In this document: positions 12,019 through 23,100 of the stretch, one piece after another
How positions within the stretch are numbered: position 1 is the first letter of the stretch
Layout of the letters: each line of letters starts with the position of its first letter
Assembly: GCF_963678635.1 (NCBI RefSeq)
Contig: NC_087062.1
Location: 57,926,129 to 57,990,128 of the forward strand
DNA from: Symsagittifera roscoffensis
Taxonomy: Eukaryota; Xenacoelomorpha; Acoela; Convolutidae
Direction: 5' to 3'
DNA length: 64,000 nucleotides
The notes under the pieces: generated by a model
The model's input: the letters and a program-made list of their open reading frames with translations, nothing else
The model's database searches: none
What the model was told of the DNA's origin: nothing
Made by a program: the position numbers and the translations under genes

Positions 12019-12083
12019 GATTCAATAGATCAGAGCCATTATTCCGAACAATACGAGAGCTACCCGGTATTGGAAATAGACCT
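12019..12083 (+). repeat. 65-bp direct repeat, right flank of the duplicated insert
   Basis: Right-hand copy of the 8824-8888 repeat, directly abutting the end of the duplicated block. One substitution (AGAACTACC versus AGAGCTACC). Confidence 0.85.
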
Positions 12084-13070
12084 CGAACAAGAAACGATAT
12101 ACGACTACAACGGAACTTACCCATAAATTTCATGGTCGTACGGCAAAAACCAACACAAACTTTTGTATTTAGTTTTATTAGCAATGAATTTAGATTTTCA
12201 TTTGCAAACATAGTATCATTGAAGAAAACTTTCACCAATAATTAGAGGCGCTAAACTTATGATTGTACAATATCGACTGATAAAAACATCACTAGTCGTT
12301 TCCTTTAATCTGCAGTAAATTTGAAAAAGATATCTAGAAAGAATGTTTATTGAAAAGAAAAAAGAAAAAATAGTTAATAATTACACAAATTGTTAGTAAT
12401 ATATAAATCATCTCTTCATCTCCGCTTCATCACTTAAACATAACATCAAATCATAAAACCACTAAAGTCATCAAAAACTAAACTTTTCTATCAGTTAAAC
12501 TTTAAATTATTTTAAAAAAGCCTATCCTAATTTTTACTTTTACGTGAATTAAACTTTTTAAACTTAACAGATCATCAAGGCTTTCCTTGGATCTCCATTT
12601 CAATTTCATCTTATTTAAATTTTTTGTCATTAAAATTGTATCCTGATCATCAAGGCTTATCCTTGGATCAAATGGAACAATTTGTTCTCCCGCTCACAAT
12701 TAACAAAGTTTTTCAACGACCTCAAACGTCGATTCACTATCCAACCCTTTCTCAAAACCCAGGACTAATAGAAATTTTTCAATCACACTAACCATTCTAA
12801 ATAGGATAAACAGTGAAGAACTTCGGTTATTCATCCTTCACTTGATCCCCCCTCTTACCTGACCCACGATAATACTTAAACTTAGTAAGTTTAAAATAGT
12901 ATCTAACGAACTACTTGTGTTCTAATTATACCTGAACCTTGTGGATTGATATACTCCCCAACCCTGAAATACACGACCCAACTGAGGCTAACCCGAAAAA
13001 ATTGTAAGAACTAACAGTTTAAGAAATCAAAATCACTAATTCAAATATTGCATCCGTCATCCTAAACCTT
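12084..13070. other. AT-rich stretch, mostly without genes
   Basis: The first ~158 bp hold the 3' part of the split ORF. The rest is AT-rich with no credible gene. Two copies of a GATCATCAAGGCTT..CCTTGGATC motif, itself a near-hairpin, lie at about 12,571 and 12,644. By position it is likely 5' untranslated or leader sequence of the AT-rich element C. Confidence 0.4.
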
Positions 13071-13220
13071 ATGTCACTAGACAATTTAGGAAACAAACAA
13101 ACAATCATATTGCACAACTGTGAAATAAACAACGAAAAATATGACCTCGTAATCACTCCACTTGAACAGTCAACAGGATATGTTAGAAAAAAACGACAAA
13201 CAATCAAACGAAAAATTTTA
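13071..13220 (+). pseudogene. ORF fragment interrupted by the giant element
   Basis: An open frame of 50 codons (M-S-L-D-N-L-G-N-K..., basic C-terminus ending K-R-K-I-L) runs straight into the 5' LTR. The sequence after the 3' LTR (37,741 onward) continues a basic coding-like stretch (L-S-K-Q-R-Q-K-S-F-R-K) before stops appear. This suggests the giant element inserted into a 5' ORF of element C. The function is not recognised. Confidence 0.4.
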
Positions 13221-13389
13221 TGTGACATTCGACCAGAATGGCCAAAATGCAGTTTCTGCAGAATTCGGTATTTTAGCAGCAAGCCTTCCGAATTGGCGAT
13301 TTAGAACGGATAAGGACGTTATTTGAACGATTAGCCAAACGGTGAAGGCTGGAAGATTCTGGAATTCTAATTTTTAAAAATTCGAATTA

Positions 13390-13397
13390 TGACGTCA
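13390..13397 (+). promoter_or_regulatory. CRE-like site in the LTR
   Basis: TGACGTCA is the full palindromic CREB/ATF consensus. It is repeated at the same place in the 3' LTR (about 36,989). Its role as an LTR enhancer is inference. Confidence 0.4.
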
Positions 13398-13540
13398 TAT
13401 TTCTGAGAAACGTCAGAAACGGCCATTTTTAGCTAAAAGAGCAAGAAAAAACAGAACAACTTTTATCTGCGATTACGAACAGTACGAAATCGAGACTAAA
13501 AAACTACAACGAACTACCGAACAGCAGAGGACGTTCCGAG

Positions 13541-13590
13541 TTGCAACTATTGTGCTGTTACAATAGTTGCAAGGCCGTTGCGAGCAACGG
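13541..13590 (+). other. Two consecutive perfect hairpins in the LTR
   Basis: TTGCAACTATTGT and ACAATAGTTGCAA form a 13-bp perfect stem with a 6-nt loop (13,541-13,572). CCGTTGC and GCAACGG form a 7-bp stem with a 2-nt loop two bases later (13,575-13,590). A third inverted repeat (CCGGATT...AATCCGG) follows at 13,651-13,668. All are identical in the 3' LTR. Confidence 0.65.
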
Positions 13591-14153
13591 TGAAGGGTAA
13601 AACCCAGCCTTCCGAGTTATTGTGAACTGGATATTAAGAAGCTTGATTCACCGGATTCAAGAATCCGGAAGGGTCTCGGGACGTGGACTTTTATGAACTT
13701 ATATTGAATTTTAGTATCCGTCATGTCCTGACTTGAATTTAATTAAGATCTTAATTCGTTTTGAAAAGAATGAGGAGCTAGAAGTAGGGGGGAAAGGGTT
13801 GATCCATCTTCGATGGAGATGATGATTTTTATCTACTGAACCAAAACAATAGTAATATAATAAGTAGTAGCCCTGTTTTTAGGAGTGACCTCGTGGTCTG
13901 GGGATACTGAGACCCAGCCATGAGCTCACTATTTTTGCATGTAATCTAGTTAATTTGAGCGTTCTGGTCGAAGCCGGAGAACAGTAACGTTTTTGTCAGC
14001 CTGATGTAAGAAAGACCACCGAAAAGTACTGGCTTGGTAGAGACGGTGAAAAACATGCAAAGCTCTGTTTAGACGCTAGCCAGTCGTCTTAAGACTTAGT
14101 TTTGTTATCCGTCGATATGTATCTTCCGGGCGAATGTTACATGTATGTTTTTA

Positions 14154-14168
14154 TGGCGCTCCTGGGTG
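14154..14168 (+). other. Primer-binding site of the giant element (tRNA-Asn-like)
   Basis: TGGCGCTCCTGGGTG starts 12 nt after the LTR. Its complement, CACCCAGGAGCGCCA, has the form of a tRNA 3' end (CCA) with T-arm CACCC, and resembles eukaryotic tRNA-Asn(GUU) acceptors. Primer identity is from memory of tRNA families and needs checking against the host tRNA set. Confidence 0.5.
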
Positions 14169-17112
14169 TTATTCTTTTTTAACATCATGACCGGCAGAAC
14201 CGTTAACGAGCATACCGCGCCGAGCGGATGCTCACATTAACGCCCTTATTAGGCCTAAACCGCCGGGGCGGAAGGGTAGTTCGGAACGCGGAAGCCTTCC
14301 GGATTGCCGTGAATAGTTTTTTAACCTAGTTAAGACCGAAAATTCACGAACCAGGAAGGGTGGGGGGAATCGCGAACCCCTCATCCCCTGAGTGGTTTGT
14401 GACCAAAAACACTTAAAGATATAAGCAAAACCAAACAAAAAATGGTATAGTATCCAAGAAAAACAAAAAACATAAAAAATAACCGAAAAAACCAAAAACA
14501 GTAAAAAAGTAAAAAATCAGTAGAAATCATCCCCCCAGACAAGATGTGATTCAACCCCCCCGTTTGTTGTTGATAGATATATTGTTGTTACAGGCATTTA
14601 TATCAGTCAGGATCGTTAAGATCATTTTTGTAGCCCGTTTGTGGGGCTTGTACTGTAGGGTTATTTGACCATTTAAGCACGTTAATGATAAATTGCGCCC
14701 AATCCGGAAGGGTCAGCTGATTTGCGCTCAATTCGGAAGGGTCCGGGGTGAAGACCGATCCGGCAAGCAGTACAGGGAACAACAGGAAGAGGCTCAACGA
14801 CAACTACAATCGACTGTTGGGTGTCGTTAACAAGTTTTGTATCCCTTTTGGTACAAAAAGTAAGATAGTAATCTGTGGGGGGCTCGACAGTGCTGCACTG
14901 TAGTGACCCTTCACCGAACTGCGAATATCCGAGTTAAGCACCATAATTCGGAGATTAAACAAACCCGGAGGGGTATAGTATTCCTAATATTATTACTTAT
15001 ATAGCCTATATTAATAGTCTTATATCGATTTTCAGACAAAAACAACGAGAACTGACCGGTTTTTAGGGTCAAAATTGCGATATTTTGATCCCCCCACAAG
15101 TCGCGATTTTTGAGATATCGATATTTTTTGAAACGGAAAAAAGCGCTAAGTTAGTGTGTTACATCGTAACTGCACTACTGTAATAAGCAGAACCGGTTAA
15201 CTTTAGTTCGGAAGTGGTTAAAACTAGTTTGGTACAAAAAACCAAATTTTCCCAAATTTTGATAGTAAGAAACACTAAAAATTTAGAAAATTTTTTGAAA
15301 TTTTTGAGGTAGGACAGTAAAAATAGTTGTTCGGACAACGTCCACTAGTGAATCTACAAGTCTTAAAATCCGCTACCCGAAAGCCTTCCGGGTTGCAGAG
15401 AAATCGAACATAACGTGTTTGATTTGGTGGATTCATCAATCCGGAGGGGTCCAGGTAGCATAGTTTTTCGCAAAATTTTTCTACAATAGCGTTTTAGATC
15501 GGGTCTTTTGCATTGAACTAGAAGAGTATAGGCCTTCTGAGCTCGGATCAATAATTTTTAGGTCGAAAGGACCAGATTTGCGGAAAAAGTTAGGCGGAAC
15601 CTATAAGAGAGAAAATTTTTTGAGTTCGAAAAAAAGACGTTTTGGTTAATAACTTTGGAACTACTGATCATATCGAGTTGATCTTGGTACCAACAGATCA
15701 GAAATTAGCTGAGCTTACTAACAGGATCAGAAATTTTTCGGAAAAATAAGAGAGAAAATTTTTTGAGATTGTTTTTAGCAAATTACACAAATCCGGAGGG
15801 GTACACCCTTCACGTTTTACAAATTTTTCTGAAAAGCCCTTATACCCTTACCAAAAGGTAATAGCGGTTGAGTAAAGTAACTTTAGGCCATTCTAGACGT
15901 AGAGGGAGGGCTAAAGTCACCGCAAAAGCTTAACCGAGCCAAAGTTAGGCCAGCGACAAGACCCTTCACCGTTAGTGTGAATTGTCAAATAAGAGGCTTA
16001 ACTTCAATCCGGAGGGGTCTAGGAAAGGACCCTATACCCTTCCCAGTTAATTAAAACAGCATAATTGCATCGGAGAACGTATTCGGAGGGGTATAGGTTG
16101 AAAAAAGGAAATCTCCTAAAAGCTACTTTTACAAAATCGGAGGGCTCCCAATCCGGAGGGGTCGAAGTTTTTTCAAGAGGGATCCGAATCCGGAGGGGTC
16201 TTATTTGAGCTAATTCGGAGGGGTCCAAATCCGGAGGGGTATAGTATTAACCAACTCGGAGGGGTCCAAATCCGGAGGGGTCTAGATTCTGACAAATCCG
16301 GAAGGGTCCTATTTGTGCCAATCCGGAGGGGTATTTTTTTTATTAAGGACTTAGGTGAACGAAAGAAAGACTAAAAAGTGAGAAGTATTAAGTTATTAAT
16401 ACACAGGCTAGGTATCAGTGACTGCGCTGGTAACTTGCCTTTCGATAAGAACAAGACTAATACAAAACAAGTCCAAACTCGGATATTCGCGATACTAAGT
16501 CTAAATTAAAGAGAACGTGGTTCATTGGTGTGGATTGGACATAATACGTTTTTGGGAAAAGTGACTGCCTTGAGGACTTTAGTAGGTCTAGCTCGGGCAG
16601 TCCGAAGGCAGATAGGTAACACAGTACTCGGTGGGTGCAATAGACGCCCACTTGAGAAAATTGCTGCCTTCAAATTTTGTCTGTTTGGTGCAGCACCAAG
16701 CAGGGAAAGCTTTTTCTTTAAAAGACAGGTTCGACTATTGTACTGCGACTGACTAAGAGTACAAGACACATACGTTTTTTTTATATATACATTCATATTG
16801 TGTCAATATATATTTTTTTTGTTTTTTGATTTTAAATCAACCTAAACTGTGCTTGATTGGGTGGTGACTACACTATCTTTTAAATTGACTGATAACATCA
16901 TATTGTGCTAGTTTCCAGATCTTTGGACCGATAATCGGCTAGTGTGAATAAATTTTATACAAACTGTACTCTGACAACATACAGGGATTCGTGGTCACTA
17001 TCTAATAGAATCTGGTGAAATTTATTGTGTTGTGTCATTATTATTGTTAATAAAACTATAAGGTCTCTAACAATTGAGTCAAGAGTAGGCATAGGAAAGT
17101 GACAAATAAAGA
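14169..17112 (+). promoter_or_regulatory. 2.9-kb untranslated leader of the giant element
   Basis: No credible ORF: short open frames are interrupted or antisense to repeats. The leader is dominated by interspersed copies of AAT(C/T)CGGA(G/A)GGGT (see the array feature) and several inverted copies (CCTTCCGGATT near 14,296, CCTTCCGGGTT near 15,384). A structured-looking patch near 16,560-16,760 has GTGGG/CCCAC complementarity. Position between PBS and gag fits packaging, dimerisation, translation control or an insulator; none is demonstrated. Confidence 0.7.
14701..16332 (+). repeat. Array of a 13-nt motif, AAT(C/T)CGGA(G/A)GGGT
   Basis: Direct copies start at 14,701, 14,730, 14,963, 15,438, 15,790, 16,006, 16,081, 16,150, 16,187, 16,212, 16,228, 16,253, 16,269, 16,295 and 16,320, with a degenerate one at 16,135. 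Ten fall within 330 bp at the 3' end. Spacing is irregular (16-75 nt) and spacers are unrelated, so this is not a simple tandem satellite but a set of conserved sites in changing sequence. Most copies are followed by C or A, often GGGTCC, GGGTCT or GGGTATA. Confidence 0.85.
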
Positions 17113-20100
17113 ATGAGTTTAGACAAGTCAAGGATACCAAAACGAGGTAATAGCTCTAGGAAATTCATACCTGAAAAGCAAAGAAAAACGATGACCGATC
17201 CTTTTGTGGATTGGATCAAGCGAACCCGGTCCGATAAAGAGGGGACGGTTTCAGGCAGAATGGTTGAAACGAGAAGTCAAAAGACCTCAGAAGAGCGAAG
17301 AGAACTGTTAGAAGTGGAGGTCAATGCGGACCATACCATGAACGACAACCAGGGAGTAAATGGACTGGAAGGGAGAGGCAGAAGGCTGGCGAGTGAATCT
17401 ACTCCGGTAGAACAAGGCCATGATTTTGCCACTTCCACCGGGACGTTGGGTCGAGAGGAGATGTCGGAACTGTCCGACATCTCAACTGAAGTAACGGCGA
17501 CTAGAAGATCTCCGACAGACAACACTATGATGGCAGGCGGAACGGGGAAACAAACAACGTCATCATCATTCTCAGAAAGAATGAAGAACACCTTCGGAAA
17601 CATCTTTCCATTCAGCATGGGAGGAGGAGCAGGAAACGATGGGGAGTCCCAGGAGGAAGAGGATGAAGAGGAGCAAGGGGACTTTGGATCTCAAGTCAGT
17701 CTCAATAGTTCGATCCAGGAGAGTGAGGCACACGTCGGAAGAGAGACTGGAACCATGGATAAATTTGGTGTAGTGACAACGATAAGCAAAGAGGCAAACA
17801 CACCGGGCCAGTCGAAGGACTTCGCGATCAGGACAAGTTCGGAGCCACAACCTGAAGAGAGTAGAACCAGAGGGCTTGGCAACGCGTTAGCGGATCCTGA
17901 AATGGATAATGATAAAACGTCAAGACAGAGAGTCAAGGCCCGGATCTCTACCAGCACGAAGCTACCTGGGACCGACAGAGTTACACCACCACATGTGACG
18001 CCACTCATGGATAACGGGGCGGCACTAGAGGAAGCCTTAAACAACATAGTGGGCAGTTTAGGAGAACAAAATGAACAGATGTCGATAAGGATGAGTGAAC
18101 TGGAAAGAGCAGTTCACATTGAAAGAGAAAGTCTGCGGGAAGAAATAAACCGCAACAGACAAGAAGTTGACAGAAGCGAAAAACGCTTGAAAGAAAGAAC
18201 AGACGAACATATGACGAGGAACTTGTCGCGAATGACAAGAGAGGCGGAACAGAGGGAGTTACGCTTAAGAGCCGACATGGAGAAGTTAAGAATTCAGCAA
18301 GAGCAGTCTCTTGGGTCTCTTGACACAAAGATAGACGCGATGATGGAGAGGCGAACGCAGGCTATCATGGATAGGTTGGACGGGCTACTAAGCAGCAAGA
18401 GTGGACCAAAAGAAGGAGAGCCGAACTCGGGAGGTCCCAGCAGGGAACCGAGGGTGAACTTCAATGAACATCAAAGGAGGAAGACAAATGGATCCACTAG
18501 AGGCAGGGGCAGTTCATCAGGCTATGCCACAAGGGGTAATACAGCATGGGGCCCGAACAGTAGAGCAAGTTCAACGGGGAACAGACAAACCTCGAACGAA
18601 CGACCAACGCAAAGCACACATGCGACCGGGAGAAGCGATTCTGGCAACATGGGGCATACAAGCCCGAGGAGGAGTCACATGGGCCAAGCGGGAAACGCTC
18701 ATGGTGATTCGGATTGTAGGGATGTACCGCACACAGAGCCTTCGACAAGGTGTGAGGACACTCAGGCGGGACACTCAAGGGATGCTACGGCAATGGCCAC
18801 AGCATTTGAACCCCTGAACAGGTCTTTGGAGACGTTCCTGACGAGGTTATCTAGAACCAATGAACGCAGTGAAAAGTCCAGAAGAGTCTTTAAGAAACCA
18901 AGATGCTACAAAGACGAATCTGATGGCTGTATTGATACCTGGATAGAGGTAATGAAGCTGCATTTCGAGGAAGAAGACTTGTCTGAGAGACAGGAATGCA
19001 GCGCGCTCACCAGCAACTTAGAAGGGACAGCCCTGAACTGTGTCATGGCCAAGAAACAGTATCAACGCGACACTGCTGAAAAAATCTTCGAAATCTTATT
19101 GAACCGTTTCGGATCAGGGGTGCAGGGGCACCAGGCGATGATGCGCTTCGAGAAACGGAGGCAGCGGGAAGATGAAACTATAGACAAGTTTCTCGATGAT
19201 TTGGAAATGCTGAGAAGACGCAGCCAACCGGATGAGTCAAATCGAAGGATGAACCTGGCCGTAGCCTCAAAATTCATCGATGGTGTGAAAAACGATGAAC
19301 TTCGTACGATGCTAGCAACGCATTACACACCACTATCAACTAATGCGCCAACACCGGAGGAGTTGAGACTCAAATCGAAAGAGTATCTATTGCTGAAACC
19401 TCCTTCGAGATCTGGATATTACAAGAACAATTATGGCAATTTTAACAACGGACCAGCGAACCAAGGGAACAATTGGTACAAACCGAGGGACGATATGGAC
19501 AAGAGACGCTCTTGTGCTAATTGTAGTTCAACAGACCATCATGTGTCAGCATGCCCAGCTTATAAACAAGGCATGAAAGCAATAGGCTTTAGCCTCGAGG
19601 ACGAAGATGCGTCAGAGTTGGAACATGAGGATTTCATGAGAGGAGTAATTGCGAAATTCGGCCCGAGGTGTTTCTTTTGCAACTTGGAAGGTCATTTTAA
19701 ATCAGACTGTCCACAATTCTGGGATGCAGTGGCAGACATCAAGCATCCAAGGCATGAAGAAGCTTTATCAGGAGTGAAAGCGAGCAAGGCTCGACTTTTA
19801 AACGAAGCAGAGGCACGCAGGAAGGACAAACCTCAAGAGCTGGCGGCAAAGAAAATGCAAGCGGTAACAGGAGAAGCATGTGAACCGGAACCAGCAACTG
19901 CGGCCGATGACTTCAAGATCGATTACAAGGCAGCCGCAAAGGATGCTCTAAATAGAGTACAACAGGAACTGGTGACGAAAGAGATCGAACAAAGAGTGAA
20001 ACTTGAACTGGAAAAAGAAAAGCTTCAGGAGCAACTGAATACCTTCGAAGCAACGGAGTTCGAGGAGACGAAAACACCAAGCAGTTTAGATATGAAACTT

Positions 20101-23100
20101 AAAGTGATCTCCGGTAAGAGGTTCGGCATGGCGCCGCAAGGAAAGAAGATACAGTCGATAATCTCAGTCGCTGGACACCAGGTAATAAGAAATTTGAGTG
20201 AACCATCAGAGTTCACTTTAATGCATTTGGACACATATGCAGATTATCTGAGGCAGGTGGAGCCACGCACTGAGTCGAGAGCTGTGCGAGCACTACTAAC
20301 GACGGGTGGCCCTCGCATGAAGAAACTTCATGGACGCTACTTGGAGGTCTATGGGCCGTATCAAATAATGCTGAACGTGGATGGAATCAGCATCTACACC
20401 AGGACTTACATAACAACAGATGATGACCAAATGGGGCAGATCTATTTGGGTGAAGAGGAACTCAAAGTCCGCAGGATAGGCCATGACGCCATGATGGAAC
20501 AAGACGCGGTACATATTGGATATGAAGCAGATGTGACAGCACACCTGCTTGACACCAACGGAACAAAAATCGGAGTCACAGGGCTTCTGGACACAGGCGC
20601 GGTGGTGAGCGTGATGCCGATAAAAACCTGGGAGAGAATGGGCTTCACGCGGGGAGATCTGATTCCTACGAATCTCCGACTAGCCGCTGCAAATCGAGGA
20701 GCTATCTACGTAGCCGGAAGAACACCGGTGACGGTCCTTCACATGGGAGGACGGAACCTTTGGATGAGCTTCCTGGTGGTAGAGAATCTGGACGACGCCG
20801 ACCAATTCATCTTGGGCAGAGATTTTGTCAGGAACTTTGACGTGATGATTGACTTAAACAACGGTCTAATACGGATTAGAAACCCGGACCGAAAGTATGT
20901 TAAGAGACCCATTAATAGGATAATAACAGATGAAAATAAGGTACCAGTTTTTTTGGATAGAAAAGTAAAGTTACAACCAGGACAAGCTGTAGTAGCGATT
21001 TTTAGAATGAGAAATTTAAATTCGTTAAGTGATAGTAAACAGGTTTGCTTAGTACCGAATCCAAATAGTCAGAGTTCGGTGATTTTAGGCCGGAGCTTCT
21101 CGGTAACGCGAAACGGACTGTGTGTCAGTGTGTTGTTGAACACACTGGACACCACGGTTTCAATCCAGCGTGGAAAGAAGCTTGGTTACGCATTGCCGAT
21201 GAGGACCGACTATGAAGAGACACAAAACTTGAAGAAATATAGTGTGAAAGACTGTCCTTATCATGCAAATAAAGATAAAATTTTAAAGAGGATTGATGAA
21301 TTAAAATCTATTCGTAAATTGTTTTCAATGAAATCCGAAACGGACGACGGCTTATCAAGCTGCTCGAATTTTCCGGAACGCCCCTCGTCATATGAACTAG
21401 ATTCTGACAAACCGGTTTTGCCAGAAATAGAACATTTAAAAGGAAAAATAGGTGAGGGAGATTTTGAAAAATTGCGGGACCTCCTAGATCGGAACGCCGA
21501 AGTATTTTCAAAACATAAGGCGGACATCGGTTGCTGTAATTTCGTCGAACACGAAATCGAACTAGAAGAGGGCGCCGTTCCCCATAGGGAAGGCGCAAGG
21601 CGAATGACGCCACATAAATCGGAAGCGTGCCGAGCGGAAATAGAAATGTTGCTTGAATACGACATGATAGAACCCTCGAAATCACCATGGGCTTGCGGAG
21701 TAGTAATGGCGAAAAAGAAAGGGGGGCAGCTTAGATTTTGTTGCGACTTTCGTTACTTGAACGCGGTAACGATTAAAGATGCGTACCCGATACCGCGAAT
21801 AGACGAGAGCCTATCCAAACTTGGTGATGCAAAGTTCTTCACCACATTGGACTTGGGTTCTGCCTTCTGGCAGGTTCCTCTGCGAAAGAAGGACAGGGAG
21901 AAAACAGGATTCGCGTGCGAATTGGGGTTGTACCAGTGGAAGAGGATGCCCTTCGGCTTGTGCAATGCAACAGCAACCTTTCAAAGGCTGATGGCTCAGG
22001 CTTTGACAGGAGTGACCAAAAAGTACGGGAATCTCTTGATGTGCTACGTGGACGACGTAGTCATAGCGACACCAACCCTGGAGGATCACATTGATCGACT
22101 CGATGAGGTCTTCGGATGTATGAAAAGAGCAGGCTTGAAATGCAAACCATCGAAATGTGAAATCCTTAGGGATTCGATCAAGTACCTGGGGAGAATGGTG
22201 GACCGGCATGGTGTGAGGCCAGATCCAGAAGCAGTAGAGGCTGTGCTGACATGGAAAGCTCCTAGAACGGACACACAGCTCATGAGCTTCCTAGGGTTTG
22301 CCAATTACTACCGAGAATTCATAAAAGGATACGCGGACAAGGTGTACCCGATGCAGAAGCTGATGCGCAACAAAGGGAAAAAGTTCGAATGGAATGATGA
22401 GGCACAAGTTGCTTTCGAGAACATAAAGCGGCAACTGTGCGAAGCGCCAGTGCTGGGCATGCCTACAGAAAAGGGCATGTATGTCCTTGACACAGACGCA
22501 TCGGTAGTGGCCATCTCAGGAATATTGCATCAGGAGCAAGAATGGAACGGAAGAACAGTCCTCCGTCCTATTGCATACGGCAGCAAGGTCTTGAGTGACA
22601 CAGAGATGAAATATGGCGCACCGAAAGCAGAGATGTTTGCAGTAGTCACCTTCGTGGAAAAGTACCGTGCATACTTGGGGAGCGCTCCCTTCAAGTTACG
22701 CGTGGACAACAGAGCGTTATCCTGGTTGAAGACCTACTCGATGGATCAGAGTTATATTGGTAGATGGATAGTCAGATTGGATGGCTACCATATGATAATC
22801 GAACATAGGATGCGTGATAAACATCAGAATGCTGACAGTCTCAGCAAGAAAACTGAGTTCTATGAAAGATTGGAGCAGAAGCAGGCCAATCAGGCGGAAG
22901 TAAAGGAGGGATTCTCGTTTCTGGACAAAGAAACTTATGAAGCGCTTCCCTTAACGAGATGGTTGGATAAGTCTGGACATCCAATTCCAGGGCATCCTGA
23001 GTTACCTGTAGAGAAAGCAGCTGAGATAAAGATCCTGTCCAAGGAGGATCCAGTCCCCTTAGATTTGTTGCTGCGCTCGCACCTGGTCCAGCAAGAACTC

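Larger units (their letters stand above)
13221..14141 (+). repeat. 5' LTR of the giant element
   Basis: 921 bp, TG...CA termini. Contains a perfect CRE palindrome TGACGTCA, two consecutive perfect hairpins, an AT-rich TAATATAATAAG stretch near 13,854 that could act as a TATA region, and one direct (13,662) plus two inverted copies of the CCGGARGG-type motif that is amplified in the leader. No AATAAA was seen in the LTR. U3/R/U5 borders are not determinable by eye. Confidence 0.95.

Noticed and set aside
16019-16228. Minus-strand ORF across the leader of the giant element
   Set aside because: Created by the antisense of the 13-nt motif array.
16525-16752. Possible small structured RNA gene in the leader
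   Set aside because: Some complementarity is visible, but no recognisable family, box motif or promoter.
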